From: Lysobacter enzymogenes | Lineage (GTDB): Bacteria > Pseudomonadota > Gammaproteobacteria > Xanthomonadales > Xanthomonadaceae | NCBI RefSeq assembly: GCF_023617245.1 | Contig: NZ_CP067396.1 | Location: 806,001-870,000 of the forward strand | Reading direction: 5' to 3' | DNA length: 64,000 bases | Shown here: one piece after another, positions 56,559-64,000 of the stretch | Position numbering within the stretch: position 1 is the first letter of the stretch | Layout: each line of letters opens with the position of its first letter | Notes under the pieces: generated by a model | What the model saw: the letters and a program-made list of their open reading frames with translations, nothing else | Told to the model about the DNA's origin: nothing | Database searches by the model: none | Translations under genes and position numbers: made by a program

Positions 56559-58679
56559 ATGCCCAAGTTGTCCCAGAGCTGTCAGTCCCTGTTGTTCGCG
56601 GCCGGCTTGGCCGTGGCCGCCAGCGCGGGCGCGGCGCCCGCCCAGGAGAAGAACACAGTGACCGATGATCCCTACGCCTGGCTGGAAGACGTCAACGGCG
56701 CGCGCGCGATGGAGTGGGTGAAGGCGCGCAACGCCAAGACCGAGGCCGAGCTGGCCGCGACCCCGCAGTTCAAGCAGCTCGAAGCCAGCATCCTCGCCGT
56801 GCTCGATTCCACCGCCAAGATCCCGGCGGTGGAGAAGATCGGCGACTACTACTACAACTTCTGGAAGGACGCGCAGCACCAGCGCGGCCTGTGGCGCCGC
56901 ACCACCCTGGCCGAGTACCGCAAGGAACAGCCGGCGTGGGAAACGGTGATCGATCTGGACGCGCTCAACCGCGAAGAGAACGAGCAGTGGGTCTGGCACG
57001 GCGCCGACTGCCTGCGGCCCGATTACCAGCGCTGCCTGGTCGCGCTGTCGCGCGGCGGTTCCGACGCCGACGTGACCCGCGAGTTCGACCTGGCCAGCAA
57101 GACCTGGGTCAAGGACGGTTTCTTCCGTCCCGAGGCCAAGGGCAGCCTGGGCTGGATCGACCGGGACCACGTCTACGTCGCCACCGATTTCGGCAAGGGC
57201 ACGATGACCACCTCGGGCTACAACCGCACCGTGCGGCTGTGGACGCGCGGCACGCCGATGGCCGACGCCAAGCTGGTGTACGAGGGCAAGGACACCGACA
57301 TGTCGGTCGATGCCTACCACGACCCGACCAAGGGCTTCGAGCGCGACTTCGTCCGCCGCACCCTGGCGTTCTACAACGACGAGCTGTACCTGCGCGGCAA
57401 GGACGGCAAGCTCACCAAGATCGACCTGCCGAACTCGGCCAGCAAGTACGCGTACCGCGAATGGCTGATGGCCGAGTTGCGCGATCCGTACGAGGCCGGC
57501 GGCAAGCAGTACCCGGCTGGCAGCCTGATCGCGATCGGCTTCGACGACTTCATGGCCGGCAAGCGCGATTTCACCGTCCTGTTCGCGCCGACCGCGACCA
57601 CCTCGCTGGCCAGCGCCGCGTGGACCCGCAACCACCTCGTGCTCAACGTGCTCGACGACGTCAAGTACAAGCTCAGCGTGCTGACCCCGGGCCCGGGCGA
57701 GTGGAAACGCAGCGAATTCGTCGGCGCGCCGGCGTTCGGCACCGTCTCGGTCTCGGGTGTGGACGCCGACGAGAGCGATGCGGTGTGGCTGTCGGTGTCG
57801 GACTACCTGACCCCGACCACGCTGGCGATCGCGCAGGTCGGCCAGAAGCCGGAAACGCTGAAGACCAACCCGAGCTATTTCGACGCGTCCAAGGACGTGA
57901 TCGAGCAGCACTTCGCCTCGAGCAAGGACGGCACCCGCGTGCCGTACTTCGTGGTGCGGCCGAAGGACCTCAAGTACGACGGCAAGGCGCCGACCCTGCT
58001 GTACGGCTACGGCGGTTTCGAGATCTCGCTGACCCCGAACTACTCCGGCAGCATCGGCAAGGGCTGGCTGGAGAAGGGCGGCGTGTACGTGGTCGCCAAC
58101 ATCCGCGGCGGCGGCGAGTACGGCCCGCGCTGGCACCAGGCCGCGCTCAAGGCCAACCGCCACAAGGCCTACGAGGACTTCGCCGCGGTCGGCCGCGACC
58201 TGATCGCGCGCAAGATCACCTCGACCCCGCACCTGGGCGTGCAGGGCGGCAGCAACGGCGGCCTGCTCACCGGCAACATGCTGACCCAGTACCCCGAGCT
58301 GTTCGGCGCGGTCGTGGTGCAGGTGCCGCTGCTGGACATGAAGCGCTACAGCCACTTGCTGGCCGGCGCCTCGTGGATGGCCGAGTACGGCGATCCGGAC
58401 ACCGCCGACTGGTCGTTCGTGCAGACCTTCTCGCCGTACCACCTGTTCGACGCCAAGCGCGAGTACCCGCCGGTGATCTTCATGACCTCGACCAAGGACG
58501 ACCGCGTCCATCCGGGCCATGCGCGCAAGATGGCGGCGAAGATGCTCGATGCCGGCAAGAGCAACGTGCGCTACTACGAGAACATCGAAGGCGGCCACGG
58601 CGGCGCGGCCAACAACGCCCAGTCCGCGCACATGAACGCGCTGGCCTACACCTTCCTGTGGGAGCAGCTGGCCAAGTGA
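56559..58679 (+). CDS. Exported prolyl oligopeptidase family peptidase (S9A)
   Basis: A 706-aa serine peptidase. The ATG at 56559 gives a signal peptide (about 1-30, ending GAAPAQE), so the enzyme acts in the periplasm or outside. An N-terminal beta-propeller (about 80-430) is followed by the hydrolase domain with Ser565 (GGSNGG), Asp648 (KDDRVHPGH) and His680 (GGHGG). 'YGYGGFEISLTPNYS' and 'GGVYVVANIRGGGEYGP' are typical S9A strands. Prolyl oligopeptidases cut short peptides after proline. It is next to a second S9 gene in the same direction, separated by a hairpin repeat. Confidence 0.93.
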   Translation: MPKLSQSCQSLLFAAGLAVAASAGAAPAQEKNTVTDDPYAWLEDVNGARAMEWVKARNAKTEAELAATPQFKQLEASILAVLDSTAKIPAVEKIGDYYYNFWKDAQHQRGLWRRTTLAEYRKEQPAWETVIDLDALNREENEQWVWHGADCLRPDYQRCLVALSRGGSDADVTREFDLASKTWVKDGFFRPEAKGSLGWIDRDHVYVATDFGKGTMTTSGYNRTVRLWTRGTPMADAKLVYEGKDTDMSVDAYHDPTKGFERDFVRRTLAFYNDELYLRGKDGKLTKIDLPNSASKYAYREWLMAELRDPYEAGGKQYPAGSLIAIGFDDFMAGKRDFTVLFAPTATTSLASAAWTRNHLVLNVLDDVKYKLSVLTPGPGEWKRSEFVGAPAFGTVSVSGVDADESDAVWLSVSDYLTPTTLAIAQVGQKPETLKTNPSYFDASKDVIEQHFASSKDGTRVPYFVVRPKDLKYDGKAPTLLYGYGGFEISLTPNYSGSIGKGWLEKGGVYVVANIRGGGEYGPRWHQAALKANRHKAYEDFAAVGRDLIARKITSTPHLGVQGGSNGGLLTGNMLTQYPELFGAVVVQVPLLDMKRYSHLLAGASWMAEYGDPDTADWSFVQTFSPYHLFDAKREYPPVIFMTSTKDDRVHPGHARKMAAKMLDAGKSNVRYYENIEGGHGGAANNAQSAHMNALAYTFLWEQLAK

Positions 58680-58823
58680 TCCGGCCGGCGGCGACCGCGA
58701 CGGATTCCGATCATGGACGGGCGCCTTCGGGCGCCCGTTCTCGCATCGGCGGGGCGGGTTCGCGCGAAGCGCGCAGTGCGGCCGCGACAAACGGGCCTCA
58801 AGCTGCGACGCCTCTTCCCGCCC

Positions 58824-58930
58824 CGTCATTCCGGCGAAAGCCGGAACCCATTTTGACCTTGTTGTTGCTTCGCTGCGTTGGCCGGAGAAGGGCAAAATCA
58901 AAATGGGTTCCGGCTTTCGCCGGAATGACG
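58824..58930. repeat. 33-bp perfect inverted repeat (CATTCCGGCGAAAGCCGGAA element pair)
   Basis: Arms 58824-58856 and 58898-58930 are perfect reverse complements around 41 bases. Each arm is itself palindromic around TTCCGGCGAAAGCCGGAA. The pair lies between two S9 peptidase genes in the same direction and would block or attenuate read-through. The rest of 58680-59100 holds no gene. Confidence 0.9.
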
Positions 58931-59100
58931 GTTCTGGAGTTGCTGGCTTGGAAAACCGAGCTTCGCGAAGCGCCGGCGCAGCCGAAGGCGTGCCGCTCTC
59001 CGGCGGCCGCCCGGCCCTCGCGCTGCCGCAACCCACGTCCCAGTTCGTGTTTCCCCGCGCTCCACCCCGCGCCATTGAGGAATAATCCGGCGGACCCCAT

Positions 59101-61266
59101 ATGAAACCTTCATTCTTCACCCTAGCGGCCACGCTCCTGATGACCACGACCCTCAACGCTCCCGCCGCCGGCCTGCCCGCGCCGCCGGTCGCGGCCAAGC
59201 AGCCGCACGCCGTCAAGGCGCCGCACGGCGCGCAACGCCAGGACGAGTACTACTGGCTGCGCGACGACAAGCGCAAGAACCCGCAGATGCTGGCGTATCT
59301 CAACGCCGAGAACGCCTACGTCGACGCGGTGATGAAGCCGCTCAAGCCGCTGGAGGACAAGCTCTACGGCGAAATCGTCGGCCGCATCAAGCAGGACGAC
59401 AGCTCGGTGCCGTACCGCGAGCGCGGCTTCTGGTACTACACCCGTTTCGAGACCGGCCAGGATTACCCGATCCACGCCCGCCGCAAGGGCGACATGGACG
59501 CGGCCGAACAGGTCATGCTCGACGTCAACGTCATGGCCAAGGGCAAGGACTACTTCAACGTCGGCGCGATGGAAGTCAGCCAGGACAACCGCATCCTGGC
59601 CTGGGCCGACGACGCCGTCGGCCGCCGCCAGTACGTGATCCGCTTCAAGAACCTCGACACCGGCGAGATCTATCCCGACGTCATCGAGGGCGTGTCCACC
59701 GACCTGGTCTGGGCCGACGACAACAAGACCCTGTTCTACGTCGAGAACGATCCGGAAACGCTGCTGACGGTGCGGGTCAAGAAGCACGTGCTCGGCACCC
59801 CGGCCGCCAGCGACGAACTGGTGTACGAGGAGAAGGACGACAGCTTCTACATGGGCATCGGCCGCACCCGCGACGACGCCTACCTGTGCATCGTGGTGCA
59901 CAGCACCGTGTCGAGCGAGACCCGCTGCGCGCCGGCCGCCGATCCCAGGGAGTTCGCCGTGCTCGCCCCGCGCGAGCGCGACGTCGAATACGACGCCGAC
60001 CGTCTCGACGGCCGCTGGGTGATCCGCACCAACGCGCCCGGCGCCGACGGCAAGCCGGCGCCGAACTTCAAGCTGGTGACCGCGCCCGACGGCGCGCGCT
60101 CGCGCAAGGAATGGAAGGACTGGATCGCCCACCGCGACGACGTCTTCATCGAGGGCTTCGAACTGTTCGACGGCTACACCGTGGTGTCCGAGCGCGCCGA
60201 AGCGCTCGAGCGCCTGCGCCTGATCCACAAGGGCGCCGACGGCAAGGACGGCAAGGAAGAGTTCGTCAAGGCCGACGAGCCGGCGTTCTCGATGGGCCTG
60301 TCGGTCAACGCCGAACACGACACGCCGTGGCTGCGCTACACCTACACCTCGCTGACCACGCCGGCGACGACCTACGAGCTCAACACCGTCACCGGCGAGC
60401 GCAAGCTGCTCAAGCGCCAGCCGGTGATCGGTTACGACCCGGACAAGTACGTCACCGAACGCTTCTGGGCGACCGCGCGCGACGGCGTCAAGGTGCCGGT
60501 GTCGCTGGTCTACAAGAAGGGGTTCGAGAAGAACGGCAAGGCCGCGTTGCTGCAGTACGCCTACGGCAGCTACGGCATCTCCAGCGATCCGGGCTTCTCC
60601 GGCACCAACGTCAGCCTGCTCGATCGCGGCATGGTCTACGCCATCGCCCATATCCGCGGCGGCCAGGAAATGGGCCGGCAGTGGTACGACAACGGCAAGC
60701 TGTTCAAGAAGCAGAACACCTTCAACGACTTCGTCGACGTGACCGACGCGTTGGTCAAGGCCGGCTACGCCGCGCCGGACCGCGTCGCCGCGTACGGCGG
60801 CAGCGCCGGCGGCCTGCTGATGGGCGCGATCTCCAACATGGCGCCGGACAAGTACCGGGCGATCCTGTCGCAGGTGCCGTTCGTGGACGTGGTGACGACG
60901 ATGCTCGACGCGAGCATCCCGCTGACCACCAACGAGTACGACGAGTGGGGCAATCCGGAGAAGAAGGAGTACTACGAGTACATGCTGTCGTACTCGCCCT
61001 ACGACAATCTGAAGCAGCAGGCGTATCCGGCGATGTTCGTCGGCACCGGCCTGTGGGATTCGCAGGTGCAGTACTGGGAGCCGGCCAAGTACGTGGCGCG
61101 GCTGCGCACGCTCGACACCGGCAAGTACCCGGTGCTGTTCCGGACCAACATGGACGCCGGCCATGGCGGCAAGTCGGGCCGGTTCCGGCGCTATCGCGAG
61201 CAGTCGGAAATGTTCGCGTTCATGATCGACCAGTTGCGGGTGAGCCACGAGGTCGAGGCGAAGTGA
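59101..61266 (+). CDS. ptrB: Exported oligopeptidase B-like peptidase (S9A)
   Basis: A 721-aa trypsin-like oligopeptidase that cleaves after basic residues. Unlike the usual cytosolic enzyme it has a signal peptide (about 1-23, ending NAPAAG). The propeller (about 85-440) leads to the hydrolase domain with Ser568 (GGSAGG), Asp653 (GLWDSQVQYWEP) and His688 (DAGHGG). 'QYAYGSYGIS' and 'GMVYAIAHIRGGQEMGRQWY' are classic oligopeptidase B motifs, and 'YDEWGNPEKKEYYEYMLSYSPYDN' follows. It stands downstream of another exported S9 peptidase. Confidence 0.93.
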   Translation: MKPSFFTLAATLLMTTTLNAPAAGLPAPPVAAKQPHAVKAPHGAQRQDEYYWLRDDKRKNPQMLAYLNAENAYVDAVMKPLKPLEDKLYGEIVGRIKQDDSSVPYRERGFWYYTRFETGQDYPIHARRKGDMDAAEQVMLDVNVMAKGKDYFNVGAMEVSQDNRILAWADDAVGRRQYVIRFKNLDTGEIYPDVIEGVSTDLVWADDNKTLFYVENDPETLLTVRVKKHVLGTPAASDELVYEEKDDSFYMGIGRTRDDAYLCIVVHSTVSSETRCAPAADPREFAVLAPRERDVEYDADRLDGRWVIRTNAPGADGKPAPNFKLVTAPDGARSRKEWKDWIAHRDDVFIEGFELFDGYTVVSERAEALERLRLIHKGADGKDGKEEFVKADEPAFSMGLSVNAEHDTPWLRYTYTSLTTPATTYELNTVTGERKLLKRQPVIGYDPDKYVTERFWATARDGVKVPVSLVYKKGFEKNGKAALLQYAYGSYGISSDPGFSGTNVSLLDRGMVYAIAHIRGGQEMGRQWYDNGKLFKKQNTFNDFVDVTDALVKAGYAAPDRVAAYGGSAGGLLMGAISNMAPDKYRAILSQVPFVDVVTTMLDASIPLTTNEYDEWGNPEKKEYYEYMLSYSPYDNLKQQAYPAMFVGTGLWDSQVQYWEPAKYVARLRTLDTGKYPVLFRTNMDAGHGGKSGRFRRYREQSEMFAFMIDQLRVSHEVEAK

Positions 61267-61636
61267 TTCGCCGCGATTGAACGACGGGCCCGGCGCGAGC
61301 CGGGCCTGTTCGTTTGTGGGGTGGCGTCGCGATCTGAGCGAAGGGCGTCGGGCCTGAAGGCCCTCCCACAAGAGCGAAGGGCGTCGGGCTTGAAGGCCCT
61401 CCCACAAGAGCGAAGGGCGTCGGGCCTGAAGGCCCTCCCACAAGAGCGAAGGGCATCGGGCTCGAAGGCCCTCCCACAACTAGTGAAGAGCGTCGGGCCT
61501 GAAGCCTCTCCCACAACAGCCGCCCGCGGCCTCGGTTCGAGCGGCTGTCGTGGGAGGGGCTTCAGCCCCGACGCTCTTGTTCCAGCTCGCCGCACCCCCG
61601 CTGCAACCCCATCGCGCCACCCCGCATACTCCCGCC
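61267..61636. repeat. 36-bp tandem array of family A repeats plus an inverted copy
   Basis: Five head-to-tail units start at 61336, 61372, 61408, 61444 and 61480, with an exact 36-bp period in the first four (GAGCGAAGGGCGTCGGGCCT plus GAAGGCCCTCCCACAA) and 37 in the last. A reverse-complement copy (GTGGGAGGGGCTTCAGCCCC) lies at about 61550-61572. There are no unique spacers. No gene is present in this region. Confidence 0.92.
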
Positions 61637-62101
61637 ATGTCCGTACCCCCGCCTCCCCAGGACGCCGCCGGCCCCGCGCCGACGCCGCCCGCAGCGACCG
61701 AGGCCGCGCCGCCCCCGCCGCCCGCGCGCTCCAGCCGATTGCGCTGGGCCTGGTGGCTGCTGGCCTACGCCAGCCTCGGCCTGGGCATCGTCGGCATCGT
61801 CGTGCCGGGCCTGCCGACGGTGCCGTTCGTGCTGCTCTCGGCCTACGCCGCCGCGCGCGGCTCGCAGCGCCTGCACGCGCGGCTGCTGGCGCACCGCCAG
61901 TTCGGCCCGATGATCCGCGACTGGCAGGCGCACGGCGCGGTGAGCCGCCGGGCCAAGCGGCTGGCGGTGTCGATGATGGCGCTGTGCGCGGCGATCATGT
62001 TCCTGACCTCACCGAAATGGTGGATGGCCGCCACCGGCACCGCGATCATGGCCGCGGTGGCGATCTGGCTGTGGCGTCGCCCCGAGCCGCCGGCCGGTTG
62101 A
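61637..62101 (+). CDS. DUF454 family inner-membrane protein (YbaN-like)
   Basis: A 154-aa protein. A long Pro/Ala N-terminal tail (about 1-35) is followed by the DUF454 core: 'WWLLAYASLGLGIVGIVVPG' and 'LPTVPFVLLSAYAAARGS', a cytosolic stretch ('GPMIRDWQAHGAVSRRAKRLAV') and two more helices. Function is unknown. The ATG at 61637 is chosen by domain position. Open reading upstream crosses repeat sequence and is not credible. Confidence 0.85.
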   Translation: MSVPPPPQDAAGPAPTPPAATEAAPPPPPARSSRLRWAWWLLAYASLGLGIVGIVVPGLPTVPFVLLSAYAAARGSQRLHARLLAHRQFGPMIRDWQAHGAVSRRAKRLAVSMMALCAAIMFLTSPKWWMAATGTAIMAAVAIWLWRRPEPPAG

Positions 62102-62254
62102 GCGTCGCGCGCGGCGCCGCCCACGACGCCCCGGTTCCGGCCCGGCGCGCCACCGAGCCGTCGTCGCATCCAGCCTGAACCCGCACCCCGACGCCGCTCC
62201 CAGTCCCCGCGCGCCGGGTTCGATTCGGTCACCCCCGCGGGCTACACTTCGGCC

Positions 62255-62602
62255 ATGAATGCACGCCTCGCCCCGCTCCTGATCCCGGCCGCGCTGACCC
62301 TGGTCCTGGCCGCCTGCGGCAACAAGGGCCCGCTGGTCCTGCCGACCGCGCCGCCGCCGCCCGAGCCGCCCAAGGCCAAGCCCGGCGAAGTGCCGGTGAC
62401 CATCTCCAACGCCAACGCGCCGCCGGTGGCGACCGACCCGCGCAAGAAAGGCGCGGCGGTGCCGTCGCTGGACCAGGTGCTGACCCCGCCGCCGGCCGAT
62501 GGCACGGACAAGGACAAGCAGGACGCGACCGACGGCGCCGACAAGCCGGCGCAGGACAAGTCCGCCGAGCCGGTCCCCGCCAGCGGCCAGGGCGATGGCT
62601 GA
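62255..62602 (+). CDS. lptM: LptM-type lipoprotein (LPS translocon maturation factor)
   Basis: A 115-aa lipoprotein. The lipobox 'LVLAAC' puts the acylated Cys at 21, followed at once by the LptM/YifL signature '[10 protein letters not shown]'. LptM helps LptD form its native disulfides in the outer membrane. The rest is Pro/Ala/Lys-rich and longer than in E. coli (about 67 aa). It directly precedes dapF with an 8-bp overlap, the conserved order in gammaproteobacteria. Confidence 0.88.
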   Translation: MNARLAPLLIPAALTLVLAACGNKGPLVLPTAPPPPEPPKAKPGEVPVTISNANAPPVATDPRKKGAAVPSLDQVLTPPPADGTDKDKQDATDGADKPAQDKSAEPVPASGQGDG

Positions 62603-63452
62603 GGCCGCCGCACCGGCCGCGCCGCTGCGTTTCAGCAAGATGCACGGCGCCGGCAACGACTTCGTCGTGCTCGACCTGCGCGGCGGCGGCGTCGCGCCGG
62701 ACGCGCAACTGTGCCGGCGCCTGGCCGACCGCCACACCGGCGTGGGCTGCGACCAGATCCTCACCGTCGAAGACCCGCTCAGCGCCGGCGCGGTGGCGTC
62801 CTACCGGATCTGGAACTCCGACGGCTCGGCCTCGCAGCAATGCGGCAACGGCGCGCGCTGCATCGCCGCGTGGCTGGTGCGCGACGGCGCCGCCGCCGAT
62901 GGCGACTTCGCCGTCGACAGCCCGGCCGGCCGCCATCCGGTCGCCGCGCTCGGCGAGGGCCGCTTCCGCATCGACATGGGCCGTCCCGAATTCGATCCGG
63001 CGCGGATTCCGCTGCGCGGCTATCCCGCGCGCCAGGACCAGTACGTGCTCGACGTGCACGACACCGTGATCGGCTTCGGCGCGGTGTCGATGGGCAACCC
63101 GCACGCGGTGATCGAGGTCGACGACGTCGACGCCGCGCCGGTGGAGACGATCGGGCCGATGCTGCAGTCCAGCCAGGAATTCCCCGAATCGGCCAACGTC
63201 GGCTTCGCCCAGGTGCTGGCGCCCGACCGCATCCGCCTGCGCGTGTACGAGCGCGGCGTCGGCGAGACCCTGGCCTGCGGCTCCGGCGCCTGCGCCGCCG
63301 CCGCGGTGCTGATGCAGCGCGGCCGGATCCAGCGCGAAGTCGCCGTGCAATTGCCCGGCGGCGAGCTGCGCATCGCCTGGCCCGACGCCGAGTCGACGCT
63401 GTCGATGTCTGGGCCGACCGCATTCGTGTTCGAAGGAGAGTGGAATCGATGA
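62595..63452 (+). CDS. dapF: Diaminopimelate epimerase
   Basis: A 285-aa enzyme that converts LL- to meso-diaminopimelate for peptidoglycan and lysine. Both catalytic cysteines are present, Cys83 in '[11 protein letters not shown]' and Cys228 in '[13 protein letters not shown]', along with '[14 protein letters not shown]' near the N-terminus and '[13 protein letters not shown]'. The start at 62595 puts these at family positions. It overlaps lptM by 8 bp and the DUF484 gene by 4 bp (ATGA), so the three form an operon. Confidence 0.96.
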   Translation: MAEAAAPAAPLRFSKMHGAGNDFVVLDLRGGGVAPDAQLCRRLADRHTGVGCDQILTVEDPLSAGAVASYRIWNSDGSASQQCGNGARCIAAWLVRDGAAADGDFAVDSPAGRHPVAALGEGRFRIDMGRPEFDPARIPLRGYPARQDQYVLDVHDTVIGFGAVSMGNPHAVIEVDDVDAAPVETIGPMLQSSQEFPESANVGFAQVLAPDRIRLRVYERGVGETLACGSGACAAAAVLMQRGRIQREVAVQLPGGELRIAWPDAESTLSMSGPTAFVFEGEWNR

Positions 63453-64000
63453 GCGAACGATCCGGCGACAAGCCGACCGAGCTCGGCGCCCATGAAGTCG
63501 CCGCGTGGCTGCGCCGTCACCCGCGTTTCCTGCAGCACTTCCCCGACCTGTCGATGAGCCTGGTGGTGCCGCGCGAGGAAGGTTCGGCCGCCTCGCTGGC
63601 CAGCTACCAGCTGGAAGTGCTGCGCGACAAGAACCGCGAACTCTCGCGCCGCCTGCACGAACTGTTCGGCAACGCCCAGGAGAACGAACGCCTGGCCGTG
63701 CGCACCCACCAGCTGACCCTGGCGTTGATGCGCCAGTCCAACGCCGGCGACACCTTGCGCGCGATGGCCGCGAGCCTGGCCGAGGACTTCAACGGCGATC
63801 TGGTCCGGCTGATCGTGCTGCGCCGCTACGACGGCGTCGCCGACAGCGAGTGGTTGCAGACCATCGAGGACGGCGACGCGCGCCTGCAGCCGTTCCGCGA
63901 CGCGCTCGCCGACGGCGAGCCGCTGTGCGGCCGCCTGCAGCCGGAAAAGCACGCGGTGCTGTACGCCGATCGCGCCGCCGACGTGCAGTCCACCGCGCTG
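63449..64000 (+). CDS. DUF484 family protein, 3' end outside the window
   Basis: The first 184 residues are visible. DUF484 proteins have a GAF-like fold and lie between dapF and xerC in gammaproteobacteria. '[20 protein letters not shown]' is the typical N-terminus; a helix ([22 protein letters not shown]) leads into a GAF-like region. The start overlaps the dapF stop as ATGA. The expected next gene, xerC, would lie beyond the window. Confidence 0.9.
   Translation, partial: MSERSGDKPTELGAHEVAAWLRRHPRFLQHFPDLSMSLVVPREEGSAASLASYQLEVLRDKNRELSRRLHELFGNAQENERLAVRTHQLTLALMRQSNAGDTLRAMAASLAEDFNGDLVRLIVLRRYDGVADSEWLQTIEDGDARLQPFRDALADGEPLCGRLQPEKHAVLYADRAADVQSTAL

Noticed and set aside
61336..61516. 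Possible CRISPR array (36-bp repeats)
   Set aside because: The repeats touch each other with no unique spacers, the unit is a known-looking intergenic palindrome family, and no cas genes are present.

Overview
The window is a very GC-rich (about 70 percent by eye), densely coded stretch of a gammaproteobacterial chromosome. Gene content and style point to Xanthomonadaceae, most likely Lysobacter: secreted subtilisin-type autotransporter protease, many TonB/outer-membrane genes, the algZ-algR-hemC and lptM-dapF-DUF484 gene orders, a toxin-like protein with a Gln/Arg-rich tail, and intergenic regions full of palindromic repeats of several families. No rRNA, tRNA, CRISPR array, insertion sequence or phage module was seen. 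The taxonomic call is inference from gene content, not from a marker gene.

Layout. 1-17 kb is surface and secretion: the C-terminal part of a repeat-rich autotransporter (cut by the window edge) with an odd tail beyond its barrel; a TonB receptor/PepSY membrane protein pair; DUF3224; an LpxR-type lipid A deacylase; a DUF418 membrane protein; a NarL-type two-component system; and a 1052-aa S8 autotransporter protease closed by a strong terminator. 17.1-20 kb holds the most unusual locus: an 800-aa protein with an N-terminal PIN-type nuclease domain and a delivery-like C-terminus, preceded by a small acidic partner gene. 20.5-26.4 kb is small housekeeping and accessory genes: LysE exporter, DUF4031, VOC protein, DedA-rhodanese fusion, class I methyltransferase, AhpD-like protein, LysR regulator, and a small orphan gene in a lower-GC patch.

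26.8-32.2 kb is a molybdenum hydroxylase cluster: MocA-like and XdhC-like maturation genes (minus strand) face an IorA/IorB-type oxidoreductase and a di-haem-motif c-type protein (plus strand). 32.2-33.2 kb is a non-coding block built as a nested inverted repeat. 33.2-40.4 kb is a heavy-metal module: a CDF transporter, then czcA-czcB-czcC and a small His/Cys protein, all on the minus strand. 40.8-46.1 kb carries a lipoprotein-like TonB-C protein, a carboxylesterase, the AlgZ/AlgR two-component pair and hemC. 46.1-46.5 kb is a tandem palindromic repeat array.

46.5-53 kb has a DUF481-like outer-membrane protein and a SoeABC-type (DmsABC family) molybdenum oxidoreductase with an extra small membrane-protein gene fitted between the A and B subunits by 4-bp overlaps. 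53-64 kb holds a LolA-like secreted protein, a WYL regulator coupled to a patatin phospholipase, two exported S9 peptidases (prolyl oligopeptidase type and oligopeptidase B type), a 36-bp tandem array, a DUF454 protein, lptM, dapF and the start of a DUF484 gene cut by the window end.
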